Shown: one piece after another, positions 43,648 to 52,350 of the stretch
Position numbering within the stretch: the first letter of the stretch is position 1
Layout of the letters: each line of letters starts with the position of its first letter
DNA from: Tardiphaga sp.
Lineage (GTDB): Bacteria > Pseudomonadota > Alphaproteobacteria > Rhizobiales > Xanthobacteraceae
DNA: 64,000 nt
Direction of reading: 5' to 3'
Assembly: GCF_028290495.1 (NCBI RefSeq)
Contig: NZ_JAQGJT010000044.1
Span: 32,157-96,156, forward strand
Position numbers and translations under genes: made by a program
Notes under the pieces: model-generated
The model's input: only the letters and a program-made list of their open reading frames with translations
Databases searched by the model: none
What the model was told of the DNA's origin: nothing

Positions 43648-45177
43648 ATGAACAGCCCTGCAACACCGGCGGTCTCGGACGTCGAAACGCATGGCAATTT
43701 CGTGGACGGACGCCAGATCGAGGCCGGCGACGGCACGCTGCTCGACGTCCGCAACCCCGCCACCGGCGAGATCATTGCGCGGATTCCGAATTCCACCGCG
43801 GCGGACATTGACCGCGCGATGAAGAGCGCGCGTGCGGCGTTCGAGGGCCGCGAGTGGGGCGGCATGGACATCCGCAGCCGCGCCCGTCTGGTGAACAAGC
43901 TCGCCGACGCGTTCGAGGCCAATCTGGATACGCTGTATCGTCTGGAGACCCTGAATAACGGTCGCCCGCTGAACGAGACGCGCGCGCAACTCGGGCGCCT
44001 GCCGGATTTCTTCCGCTATTTCGCCGGCCTGGCGCTGTCGCGGCGCGACTCGGTCATCCCCGTCGAGGGCGATTACCTGAACTACACGTTGCGCACGCCG
44101 ATCGGCGTTGTCGCCAATTGCACACCGTTCAACCACCCCCTGATGATCATGTGCAAATCGCTCGCTGCCGTATTGGCCTCGGGCTGCACGACCGTCGTCA
44201 AGCCGTCGGAATATACCCCGCTGACGACGCTGAAGCTGGCGCAGATCTTCACCGATGCCGGCCTGCCGCCGGGGGTTTTCAACGTGGTGCTCGGCCTCGG
44301 CCAGAACGCCGGCAAGATGCTGGCCGAGCATCCCGACATCAACAAGCTGGTGCTGACCGGCGGCACCGAAGCCGGTCGCATTGCCGGCGCGGCTGCCGCG
44401 AAAGTCTTTGCGCATCAGACCATGGAGCTTGGCGGCAAGACGCCGGTGATGGTGTTCGACGATTTCGACATCGACCAGGCCGTCAATTATGCCGCCTTCG
44501 GGGCGTTCATCGGCGCCGGTCAGACCTGCGTCTGTGCCTCCCGGCATATCGTGCAGGACACGATCTACGACGAGTTCGTCGAGAAATTGCAGCGCAAGAC
44601 GGAATCGATCCGCATTGGCGATCCCTTCGATCCCGCGACGCAGCTCGGCCCCGTCATCTCCGCCAGGCAGCGCGACCGCGTGCTGATGTATTCGCGCTTC
44701 GGCCATGAAGACGGCGCGCGGCTGGTCACCGGCGGCGTGGCCGCCGAGGTGGCGGGCCATGCGGGCGGCTACTTCGTCAAGCCGACGGTGTTTGCGGATG
44801 TGCGCGCCGACATGCGCATCTTCCAGGAAGAGGTGTTCGGCCCGTTCACGTCGGTGACGCCGTTCAAGGACGAGGCCGATGCGCTGCGGCTGGCCAACGA
44901 CTCGCCGTTCGGTTTGGCTGCGGCGATCCGCACCCGCGACGTCGGCCGCGCCCACCGCGTCGCCTCGCGCGTCCGCGCCGGCATCGTCTGGGTCAACGAT
45001 CACCACCGGCTCGATCCGGCGTCGCCCTGGGGCGGCGTCGACGACAGCGGCATCGGCAGCGAATTCGGCACCGAAAGCTTTGAGACCCACTTCAACACCA
45101 AGAGCGTGATGGTGGCGACCGCCGAGAAGGATTTCGACTGGTACCGCGACACGGCGGGCCAGAAGCGCCTGAACTAA
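43648..45177 (+). CDS. NAD(P)-dependent aldehyde dehydrogenase
   Basis: A 509-residue ALDH. Catalytic Glu in MELGGKTPVMVF near 265 and catalytic Cys in GAGQTCVCASR near 300; N-terminal cofactor motif TPFNHPLMI and LTGGTEAGRIAG near 235. The EEVFGPF end motif lies near 395. A GAAGGAG site precedes ATG 43648. In the same unit as GntR, it probably oxidises an aldehyde from an imported aromatic or aliphatic compound. A terminator follows. Confidence 0.94.
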   Translation: MNSPATPAVSDVETHGNFVDGRQIEAGDGTLLDVRNPATGEIIARIPNSTAADIDRAMKSARAAFEGREWGGMDIRSRARLVNKLADAFEANLDTLYRLETLNNGRPLNETRAQLGRLPDFFRYFAGLALSRRDSVIPVEGDYLNYTLRTPIGVVANCTPFNHPLMIMCKSLAAVLASGCTTVVKPSEYTPLTTLKLAQIFTDAGLPPGVFNVVLGLGQNAGKMLAEHPDINKLVLTGGTEAGRIAGAAAAKVFAHQTMELGGKTPVMVFDDFDIDQAVNYAAFGAFIGAGQTCVCASRHIVQDTIYDEFVEKLQRKTESIRIGDPFDPATQLGPVISARQRDRVLMYSRFGHEDGARLVTGGVAAEVAGHAGGYFVKPTVFADVRADMRIFQEEVFGPFTSVTPFKDEADALRLANDSPFGLAAAIRTRDVGRAHRVASRVRAGIVWVNDHHRLDPASPWGGVDDSGIGSEFGTESFETHFNTKSVMVATAEKDFDWYRDTAGQKRLN

Positions 45178-45185
45178 AACCAAGC

Positions 45186-45231
45186 GGACGGCTGCACGAA
45201 GTCCGAAGAGGCGCAGCCGTCCAGACTTTTT
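45186..45231 (+). terminator. Rho-independent terminator after aldehyde dehydrogenase
   Basis: GGACGGCTGC (45186-45195) pairs with GCAGCCGTCC (45213-45222), a 10-bp stem with a 17-nt loop, followed by ACTTTTTAC (T-run 45226-45231). It ends the gntR-ALDH transcript, though the MFS gene begins only 28 bp beyond it. Confidence 0.75.
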
Positions 45232-45258
45232 ACGAACACCAAGGGGGGAGCTACGCCT

Positions 45259-46626
45259 ATGCCAACTTCAGTCAACGCCGGAGGCCGCCTCGATCGGCTT
45301 CCGATCGGACCATTCCACTACCGCATCATGACCCTGATCGGCATTGGCATGTTTTTCGACGGCTTCGATATCTACCTCGCCGGCACCGTACTCGGCGTCA
45401 CGTTGAAGAGCGGCTTTTCCACGCTCGGACAGAATGCCATCTTCATCTCGGCGACCTTCTTCGGGATGATGGTGGGCTCATTCGGGACCGGCTTCCTCGG
45501 TGATCGCTTCGGTCGCCGCTTCAGCTATCAGTTCAACCTGCTGCTGTTCGGTCTGGCCTCGCTGGCCGCCGCCTTCGCGCCAGACATGACCATCCTGATC
45601 ATCTGCCGCTTCTTCATGGGGGTCGGGCTCGGCGCCGAGAACGTGGTCGGCTATTCCACCATGACCGAATTCGTGCCGGCCAAGTCGCGCGGCAAGTGGC
45701 TCGGCATGATGGCGGTGTGTGTGGTCACGGGTCTGCCGGCGGCGCTGCTGGTCGCCTCCTTCGTCGTGCCGACCTTCGGCTGGCGCGCAATGTTCATACT
45801 CGGCGGCGTCGGTGCGCTGGTCGTCTGGTATCTGCGCAAGAACCTTCCGGAATCGCCGCGCTGGCTTGAAGCCGTCGGTCGCAAGGAAGAGGCTGAAGCG
45901 CTGATGCTGAGTATCGAAAAGGAAGCTGCACAGGGCCAGCCGCTGCCTCCGCCGGCCGCCGCGCCTGCGGTCGCACCATCCGGCAATATCGCGACGTTGT
46001 TCACCCAGCCGCTGCTGTCGCGCATGATCGTCGGCTCTGTGTGTCTGATCACCATCAATACGCTGCTGTATGGCTTCGTGACCTGGCTGCCGGTATTCTT
46101 CATCAAGCAAGGCCTGAGCGTCGCCACCTCGTTCAGCTATGCGCTGCTGATGGCGCTGGGTGCGCCTGTCGGCTCGGCGATCGGCGCGCTGACTGCGGAT
46201 CGCTGGGGCCGCAAGCCGACCATCATCGGCTCGTCGCTGATCGCGGTGGTGCTCGGCATCATCTATCCGATGATCTCCGATCCGATCATGCTTCCGGCGG
46301 TAGGCTTCCTGCTGACGATCCCGATCTACGTGCTCGTCGCTCTGCTGTTCGGCATCTACATCCCCGAACTGTTCCCGACCGAAGTGCGGCTGCGCGCGTC
46401 CGGCATCGTCAATACGCTGGGCCGCGGCGCCACCATCGTCACGCCGTTCTTGGTCGTGATGCTGTTCGAGGCCCGCGGCGTCGCCGGCGTGATGTCACTG
46501 ATGATCGGCTTGCTGGTCCTTCAGATCATCGTGGTCGGGGCAATGGGTATCGAAACCCGTCATCGTCGGCTTGAAGAGCTGAAGGACGAGGAGATGGCGC
46601 ACGTCGCGGTGAAACAGACCTCCTGA
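45259..46626 (+). CDS. MFS transporter, metabolite:H+ symporter (sugar/aromatic acid) type
   Basis: A 455-residue protein with twelve helices. GDRFGRRFSYQ after helix 2 and the mirror motif DRWGRKPTI after helix 8 are the MFS loop signatures. IPELFPTEVRLRASGI is typical of the MHS/NiaP/AAHS group that imports aromatic or organic acids. ATG 45259 follows AAGGGGGGAG. It lies after the aldehyde dehydrogenase, so it probably imports the substrate of the cluster. Confidence 0.9.
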   Translation: MPTSVNAGGRLDRLPIGPFHYRIMTLIGIGMFFDGFDIYLAGTVLGVTLKSGFSTLGQNAIFISATFFGMMVGSFGTGFLGDRFGRRFSYQFNLLLFGLASLAAAFAPDMTILIICRFFMGVGLGAENVVGYSTMTEFVPAKSRGKWLGMMAVCVVTGLPAALLVASFVVPTFGWRAMFILGGVGALVVWYLRKNLPESPRWLEAVGRKEEAEALMLSIEKEAAQGQPLPPPAAAPAVAPSGNIATLFTQPLLSRMIVGSVCLITINTLLYGFVTWLPVFFIKQGLSVATSFSYALLMALGAPVGSAIGALTADRWGRKPTIIGSSLIAVVLGIIYPMISDPIMLPAVGFLLTIPIYVLVALLFGIYIPELFPTEVRLRASGIVNTLGRGATIVTPFLVVMLFEARGVAGVMSLMIGLLVLQIIVVGAMGIETRHRRLEELKDEEMAHVAVKQTS

Positions 46627-46650
46627 CGCGATAGTTTGGTCAACTGATAA

Positions 46651-46687
46651 ACGTCCGGCGAACGACACATGGTCGTTCGCCGGACGT
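46651..46687. terminator. Very strong bidirectional hairpin
   Basis: ACGTCCGGCGAACGAC (46651-46666) pairs perfectly with GTCGTTCGCCGGACGT (46672-46687) around a 5-nt loop. It lies between convergent stops of the MFS gene (46626) and the lipocalin-like gene (46732). A short AT run follows on both sides. Confidence 0.75.
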
Positions 46688-46731
46688 AATCATGAACCCG
46701 CCCTCGCGGTAAGAAGTGAAGTGCCGCGGGA

Positions 46732-47817
46732 TCAATAGCCGGTCATTTCCAGATAGCCGACGCCGCTCCGGCTGCCCTTGAACGTGATCGGGCCTTCCCA
46801 ATAGGGAAAGCTCGTCGCCATCCACGCCTGCGCATTCAGCGGCTTGGTCTCGATCGAGAGGCCGCGCGCGGTGATTTTGATTTGCCACGATGTCGGAAGC
46901 TTGCGTCCCGCCACTTCGCTGAAGGCGGTGGGCGTCATCGCGATGTCCTTTGATGCGATCTGCTGTGACGTACCGTCCTGCGCAATCCAGTTGCCGGAAA
47001 AATAGTTGTCGCCGCTGCTCTGGCGGAGTCGGAACAGCATCAGCTTCTCGCCACCGTCGAGATGTAGCGAGAACCAATCCCAACCGTTCTGATCGGAGGC
47101 CAAAGGCTGGCTGGAGAATTCACGGTCCATCCAGGCGCGGCCGGTGACCTCAACGGCTCTGTTGTCGATCGTGATGCTGCCGCGCGCGGCAAAATACGGC
47201 TGGCTGTAGTAATACGACGCCTGTCCGCGCTCCGACTTTCGGCTGTAGCCGGCGTCGCCTTGCAGCACCAAACCCTGCTGCGTTTCCAGCCGCAACCGAT
47301 AGCTGAACGCTGCGCCCGATGCGTTGACGTCGAGCGGCGATACCGTGGCATCGTTGAACCCCTCACCGCCGCGCATCTCCCACGCATCGATCCAGGCGCG
47401 GAACGGCACGGTGGTAACGCCGGCCTGGCCAATGCCGCCGCGCGCAAATGCTTCAGAATAGCGATGCGCGCTTGCGGAGGTCGCCGCGGCGTGGCCCATC
47501 CAGATCTGCGGATTGGCCCAGCCCTCGCCTTGCGCGCCGGCCGCCATCGCCTGGCGAAACAAAGTCCACTGCGCGCCATAGGAAGCGCCATTGGCGTCGA
47601 CCAGATTGGCGGTCAGGTACCACCACTCGATGCGAAACTCCGGATGCGCGCCGTGATCGGCCGGAAAGTTCAGCACGCGGCCCGGCGCCACGCCGGCAAA
47701 ACCGTCGGCGTCGCGCCCCAGTCCGGCAAAGCCCTGCGCGCGCGCCTGCGGTGCGCCGAAGCCGAGCAACGCCAGTCCGCCGGCAAAGGCGCGGCGCGTG
47801 AGGAGATTACCGCTCAT
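46732..47817 (-). CDS. AttH/CrtC-like lipocalin-fold protein with Tat signal
   Basis: About 361 residues. It begins with a twin-arginine signal, LLTRRAFAGGLALLGFG, cut near ARA-QG. The mature part has the AttH/hydroxyneurosporene-synthase-like fold: HPEFRIEWWYLTANL, GAQWTLFRQ, AWMDREFSSQPLASDQNGWDW and KLMLFRLRQ. It follows the permease gene, overlapping it slightly; ATG 47823 (two residues earlier) is an equal choice. In AttEFGH systems this partner is exported and probably carries or modifies a lipid-like molecule at the outer face. Confidence 0.85.
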   Translation of the reverse strand: MSGNLLTRRAFAGGLALLGFGAPQARAQGFAGLGRDADGFAGVAPGRVLNFPADHGAHPEFRIEWWYLTANLVDANGASYGAQWTLFRQAMAAGAQGEGWANPQIWMGHAAATSASAHRYSEAFARGGIGQAGVTTVPFRAWIDAWEMRGGEGFNDATVSPLDVNASGAAFSYRLRLETQQGLVLQGDAGYSRKSERGQASYYYSQPYFAARGSITIDNRAVEVTGRAWMDREFSSQPLASDQNGWDWFSLHLDGGEKLMLFRLRQSSGDNYFSGNWIAQDGTSQQIASKDIAMTPTAFSEVAGRKLPTSWQIKITARGLSIETKPLNAQAWMATSFPYWEGPITFKGSRSGVGYLEMTGY

Positions 47818-50266
47818 CAGCAAACACCTTCACCAGTTGCGCCGGTTGCATCCGCAGTAGTTTGACGATCGGCAACAGCGCCGCCAGCAGGGATGCCAGC
47901 ATCGCCACGCCGAGCAGTTCGATCAACTGCCACGGAAAGACATGGAACGGCAGTCGCCAGCCGAACGCCTTCACATTCACCACCGCGATCAGGCACCACG
48001 CCACGCCCAGCCCCAGCGGCAGCGCGAGCAGCGAGGTGATCAGCGCGACGGACATTGTTTTCAGGAGTTCAATGAAGGCGAGGCGCTTGCGCGTGATGCC
48101 GATCGCCCATAGCGGCGCCAGTTGCGGCAGCCGCGACTGACTCAGCGTCAGCAGGCTGGTCAGCAGCGCGACGCCGGCGACGCCGAGCGTGAAAGCGTTC
48201 AGCGCCGCCGTGACCGCAAAGGTGCGGTTGAAGATCTTCAGGGACTCGGTCTTCACCGTCGACTGGTCGGCGAGGTTGCGGCCGTCGAGCCCGAACCTGC
48301 TCTTGATATCAGCCATCAGCGCGGTCACCTCCGCGAGCGCGACGCGCAGTCCCATCCGGGTCTGCGAAATATCCGGGAAGCGCTGTACCAGCGCGTTCAC
48401 ATTGACGCCGATCTGGCCTTTCGGATTGCCGTAATCGGCATAGATGGCCACGACCTCCAGCGGCCAGTCGCCGGATGGCGAGGGCACACTGACGCGATCA
48501 CCAAGGTTCAATTTCATGCGCCGCGACAGTTGCTCGCTGATCAGCGCGGCGTCGCCATTGCGCAGGCGATCCCATGCGTCGCTGGTCGATTCCAGCAGCG
48601 GCCATTGCTGGCGATAGGTGGCGTGGTCGGCGAAGCCCAGCACCTCCACCGGCATGCCGGCAAGTTGCACGTCGGTGCGGGTGCCGGGCAGCACGGCCTG
48701 CACTTCCGGGCGCTGTTTCAACCAGTCTTTGATCTCCACCGCCTGTCGTTCGCTGGAGGCGTTGAGATAGATCTCCGCCGCCAGCCGCCCGTCGAGCCAT
48801 CCGGTGAAGGTGCGGCTGAAACTCTCTACCATCGTGCCGACGCCGACATTGACCGCCAGCGCCAGAAGCAGTGCCATCAGCGCCAGCGACAGGCCGGAGA
48901 GTTGCAAGCGGCTGTCGGCCCAGAACCACTTCGCCAAAGGTCGCTTCGTGTTGCGTTCGCCGGCGGCCAGCACGGTTCCGAGGATCACCGGCAGCGCCAG
49001 CGCCGCGCCGATCAGCAGCGCGGCCAGCACGAAAAATCCCGCGATCAGCGAGTCGCCCACCCACAACACGGCACCCGCGCCGAGCAGCACGATGATCGCA
49101 AACGTGCCTTGCAGTCGCAGCCAGCGGCCCTGCGCCTGCTGCCAGGCATAAGGCTGCGCCGCCGTCAGCAGCGGTAGCCGTACCGCCTTCAGCAGGCTCG
49201 ACGTGGCGGCCGCCAGCGCCCCAAGGATGGAGATCGCAAGCCCGGCCAGCCACCATTCCGGCTTCAAGGTGAGTTGGCCGGGAATCGTTGCACCGTAAAG
49301 CCCGCGCAGCGACGCCACGACGTCGGGCAGCAGGGACGCCGCGATGTAGTAGCCGCATACGAGACCGATCAGGCCGGCCACCACCGCGATCGAGACCAGT
49401 TCGACCAGCATGATGGTGTTGAGCAGCCGCGCCGAGACGCCGCAGGCGCGCAACGTGCGCAGCATAGGCCGGCGCTGCTCGAAGCCGAGCCCGATGGCGG
49501 AATTGACGATGAACAGGCCGACGACGAACGATAGCAATCCGAAGGCGGTGAGGTTGAGATGGAAACTGTCGGTGAGCCGCTCCAGATCGCTCTCGGCGTC
49601 GGGCTCGACGAGGCGCAACTGGTTCGTCACTGACTCCAGCGCGGCGCGTGGTCCGCTGGCCTTGCCGATCAACAGCCGGGATATCTGGCCGGGCATCTTC
49701 AACACCCGCTGTGCGACGCCGATATCGACGACCAGCGCGCCTTGCACCAGTTGAGGCTGCAGGCGCAGCGGCGGCAATGGCAACGCTCCGCTGACAGAGG
49801 GTGTGGTCCCCTCGGTGAGTCCGAGTTCTGCAAGCGTCTCCGGCGAGATCAGCGTCTGGCCGGGCTGCGTGATGAAGGCCTGTACGCCCGCCTTGCCGAT
49901 CTCCGCGGTCGCGCTCGCTTCCACCGGCAGCGTCACCGGCTCGATGCCGAGCAGCCTTATCGTGCGCCCGCCGATCTGCACGCGGCCCTCCAGCATCGGC
50001 GACACTGGCCAGCCGGCGCGGCGCAACTCGACGAACAGTTCTTGTGAAAACGTCGCGTGGTCGCGGCCGACCAGCATCGCGGTGCGCGCGCCGCCGAAGG
50101 TGGCGGCGGCACGATCATAGCTGGTGCGCGCCTGTTGGTTCAGTGCCTGGACGCCGCTCCATAAAGCGGTGGCGGCGATCAGCCCGACGAGCAGGGTGGC
50201 AAGCTGCATCGGATGCCGGCGCCAGTGGCTCAGCAGCACCGTGAGAATCCACAGCGCGCGTTTCAC
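47807..50266 (-). CDS. FtsX-like ABC permease, AttF/AttG-type (two-unit)
   Basis: An 819-residue protein with about ten helices in two FtsX/MacB-like units: an N-terminal helix, an extracytoplasmic domain (residues 40-225), three helices, more helices near 360-440, a second extracytoplasmic domain (470-665) and a final three-helix bundle. RPMLRTLRACGVSARLL and LPQLAPLWAIGITRKRLAF are the coupling segments. It overlaps the ATPase stop by 4 bp and the AttH-like gene by 11-17 bp. It is mechanotransmission-type, extracting or delivering lipoproteins or lipids, not an importer. Confidence 0.87.
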   Translation of the reverse strand: MKRALWILTVLLSHWRRHPMQLATLLVGLIAATALWSGVQALNQQARTSYDRAAATFGGARTAMLVGRDHATFSQELFVELRRAGWPVSPMLEGRVQIGGRTIRLLGIEPVTLPVEASATAEIGKAGVQAFITQPGQTLISPETLAELGLTEGTTPSVSGALPLPPLRLQPQLVQGALVVDIGVAQRVLKMPGQISRLLIGKASGPRAALESVTNQLRLVEPDAESDLERLTDSFHLNLTAFGLLSFVVGLFIVNSAIGLGFEQRRPMLRTLRACGVSARLLNTIMLVELVSIAVVAGLIGLVCGYYIAASLLPDVVASLRGLYGATIPGQLTLKPEWWLAGLAISILGALAAATSSLLKAVRLPLLTAAQPYAWQQAQGRWLRLQGTFAIIVLLGAGAVLWVGDSLIAGFFVLAALLIGAALALPVILGTVLAAGERNTKRPLAKWFWADSRLQLSGLSLALMALLLALAVNVGVGTMVESFSRTFTGWLDGRLAAEIYLNASSERQAVEIKDWLKQRPEVQAVLPGTRTDVQLAGMPVEVLGFADHATYRQQWPLLESTSDAWDRLRNGDAALISEQLSRRMKLNLGDRVSVPSPSGDWPLEVVAIYADYGNPKGQIGVNVNALVQRFPDISQTRMGLRVALAEVTALMADIKSRFGLDGRNLADQSTVKTESLKIFNRTFAVTAALNAFTLGVAGVALLTSLLTLSQSRLPQLAPLWAIGITRKRLAFIELLKTMSVALITSLLALPLGLGVAWCLIAVVNVKAFGWRLPFHVFPWQLIELLGVAMLASLLAALLPIVKLLRMQPAQLVKVFADER

Positions 50267-50916
50267 CGGATCAGGCCGGCGTGGAGCTGCACCTGGCGGT
50301 CCAGCGTGGCGGCGAGCCGTGCGCTATGCGTCACCATCAGAAAGCCGCAGCCGGTGCGCTGCACGAGATCGCGCGCGAGGGCGAGCACGTCGTCGGCGGT
50401 GTCCTCGTCGAGATTGCCGGTCGGCTCGTCGGCCAGCAGCAGCAGCGGCTTGGCTGCCAGCGCGCGGCCGATTGCGACGCGCTGTTGTTGTCCGCCGGAG
50501 AGCTGTTCGGGGTAGCGCTTCAGCAGAGTGGCAAGCCCGAGCCGCTCGATCAATTCGCTGTGCCAGATCGCATCGTGCCGGCCGGCGATGCGCGACTGGA
50601 AGGCGAGGTTGTCGGCGACGTTGAGACTGGGAATGAGATTGAACTGCTGGAATACGAGGCCGAGCCGGTCGCGTCGTAGTGCCGCGCGCGCGGTGTCCGG
50701 CATTCCGGTGATGATCGTATCCTCAAGCCGGATCTCGCCGGCATCGGCCTGGTCGAGCCCGGCGATCAGATGCAGCAGCGTGCTCTTGCCGCTGCCGGAT
50801 TCGCCGGTCAGCGCCACGCTCTCGCCGGCCGCGACATCGAGATCGACGCCGCGCAGCACCGCGACCTGTTCCTGCGCCGAACGATAGGATTTTGTGAGAT
50901 GGCGGACGGTGAGCAT
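50263..50916 (-). CDS. LolD/MacB-type ABC ATPase (AttE-like)
   Basis: A 217-residue ABC ATPase: Walker A TGESGSGKST near residue 37, Q-loop LGLVFQQFNLIPSL near 87, signature LSGGQQQR near 140, Walker B LLLADEPTGNLD near 160 and H-loop VTHSARLA near 196. The ADEPTGNLD form is typical of LolD/MacB/FtsE. First gene of the three-gene AttEFGH-like operon. Confidence 0.92.
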   Translation of the reverse strand: MLTVRHLTKSYRSAQEQVAVLRGVDLDVAAGESVALTGESGSGKSTLLHLIAGLDQADAGEIRLEDTIITGMPDTARAALRRDRLGLVFQQFNLIPSLNVADNLAFQSRIAGRHDAIWHSELIERLGLATLLKRYPEQLSGGQQQRVAIGRALAAKPLLLLADEPTGNLDEDTADDVLALARDLVQRTGCGFLMVTHSARLAATLDRQVQLHAGLIR

Positions 50917-50973
50917 GCCGGGTGAATGTAGCAGATTACTGCCGCGAAGTACGGCTTCGATGCTCTTTTCGCG

Positions 50974-52179
50974 TCACCGCGATGCGGGCTTTCTCTCCGA
51001 CACCAGCGCCAGCAGCACCGTCGCGGCCATGAAGGCCGCCGAGGCGCCGAACACCCAATGCGGCCGCGCGCTGTCCATCAACCAGCCGAATAGCAGCGGG
51101 CTGATGATGCCGCCGAAGTTGAAGCCGGTGGAGACGATGCCGAAGGCGCGGCCGGCGGCGCCCGCGGGCGCGGCGTTGCGCACCAGCATGTCGCGCGAAG
51201 GCACGATCACGCCGCTGAGGAACCCGGCCACCGCCATCGTCAGCGTCAGCACCAATGGCGGCAATGTCACCGCTGCGATTGTGAAAACGATCACGGCGTT
51301 GACGGCGAAACATCCCGCAGCGATCTGGCTGTGACGCACCGCACGGTCGGCCAGCACGCCGCCGACAAGAACGCCGACCGCGCTTGCCCCGAGATAGGCC
51401 GTCAGCGCGATATTGGCGGATGAGAACGAGTGGCCATAGCCGCTCGTCAGGGCGACGATGCCGAAACTGTTGATACCGTTCTGCGACAGCGCCAGTAGCG
51501 TAAAGAACAAGGTCAGCAGCAGGATTGCGGGCGTCATCATGCTGGGTTTCGCTGCCGGAGTGCTATCGGCGGCTTCGTGCATGGCGCCGGCGTCGGGAAT
51601 CCCCACCACGACCAGCATCAGCGCAACCAGAAGGCCGATCAGCCCGGCGGCGATGAGTGCGGATGCGCCGCCAATGCCGGCCACCAGCGCCGCCATGATC
51701 GCAGGCGCCACTGCGCCACCGAGAAAGCCGGCAAAGCTGTGAATCGAGAACGCGCGCCCCATCCGCGCTTCGTCCATATGTGCCGAAAGGATGGCGTAGT
51801 CCGCGGGATGGTAGACGCTGTTGGCGAGGCCGAGCAGTGCGGCGCAGACGATCAGCGCAGGATAGTTCAGATGCAGGCCGAGCGTGATCAGCGCGCTGCC
51901 GCCCAGCACCATGCCGAGGATCAGGATCTTTCGCGCGCCGATGCGGTCGACAAGGTAGCCGATCGGGGCCTGAGTGAGGCCGGATACCACGGCAAACACG
52001 GTGAGCGAGAGACCGAGGTCGACATAACCGACGCCGAGCCGTTCCTTCAGGAAAGGGAAAAGCATCGGCAGCACGAAGATGTGGAAGTGACTTACCCAAT
52101 GCGCCACCGAGATGGCACCAAGCGTGCGCGGCGCTGAACCGACTTTTGCAGGATCAGATGCGGCCGGAATATCGACCAT
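50974..52179 (-). CDS. MFS transporter
   Basis: A 401-residue protein with twelve helices and MFS loop motifs LVDRIGARKILILGM after helix 2 and LADRAVRHSQI after helix 8. YPADYAILSAHMDEARMGRAFSIHSFAG is a distinctive central segment seen in nitrate/fosmidomycin-like exporters of the YNFM or FsR group. Its substrate is unknown. It stands alone, between the AttE-like and ATP-grasp genes. Confidence 0.86.
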   Translation of the reverse strand: MVDIPAASDPAKVGSAPRTLGAISVAHWVSHFHIFVLPMLFPFLKERLGVGYVDLGLSLTVFAVVSGLTQAPIGYLVDRIGARKILILGMVLGGSALITLGLHLNYPALIVCAALLGLANSVYHPADYAILSAHMDEARMGRAFSIHSFAGFLGGAVAPAIMAALVAGIGGASALIAAGLIGLLVALMLVVVGIPDAGAMHEAADSTPAAKPSMMTPAILLLTLFFTLLALSQNGINSFGIVALTSGYGHSFSSANIALTAYLGASAVGVLVGGVLADRAVRHSQIAAGCFAVNAVIVFTIAAVTLPPLVLTLTMAVAGFLSGVIVPSRDMLVRNAAPAGAAGRAFGIVSTGFNFGGIISPLLFGWLMDSARPHWVFGASAAFMAATVLLALVSERKPASR

Positions 52180-52350
52180 CGCAGTTTCCGCCCGTTACTA
52201 TGTTGCAGCCTTCAATGTTAGCTAGACCTACGGCCGCTATCGGGGCTTGTCTATGAACGTTGTGGCATGCAGCCGTTGCGGACGTTGCATTGGCGGGTAT
52301 GCGACATCACGGCTCGCGACGGTGGTTCGCAAAATGCGAAATGATTGGGC

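Noticed and set aside
43027..45183. A 718-codon minus-strand open frame opposite gntR and the aldehyde dehydrogenase
   Set aside because: Antisense shadow with Arg/His/Gly-rich composition; both plus-strand genes carry complete domains.
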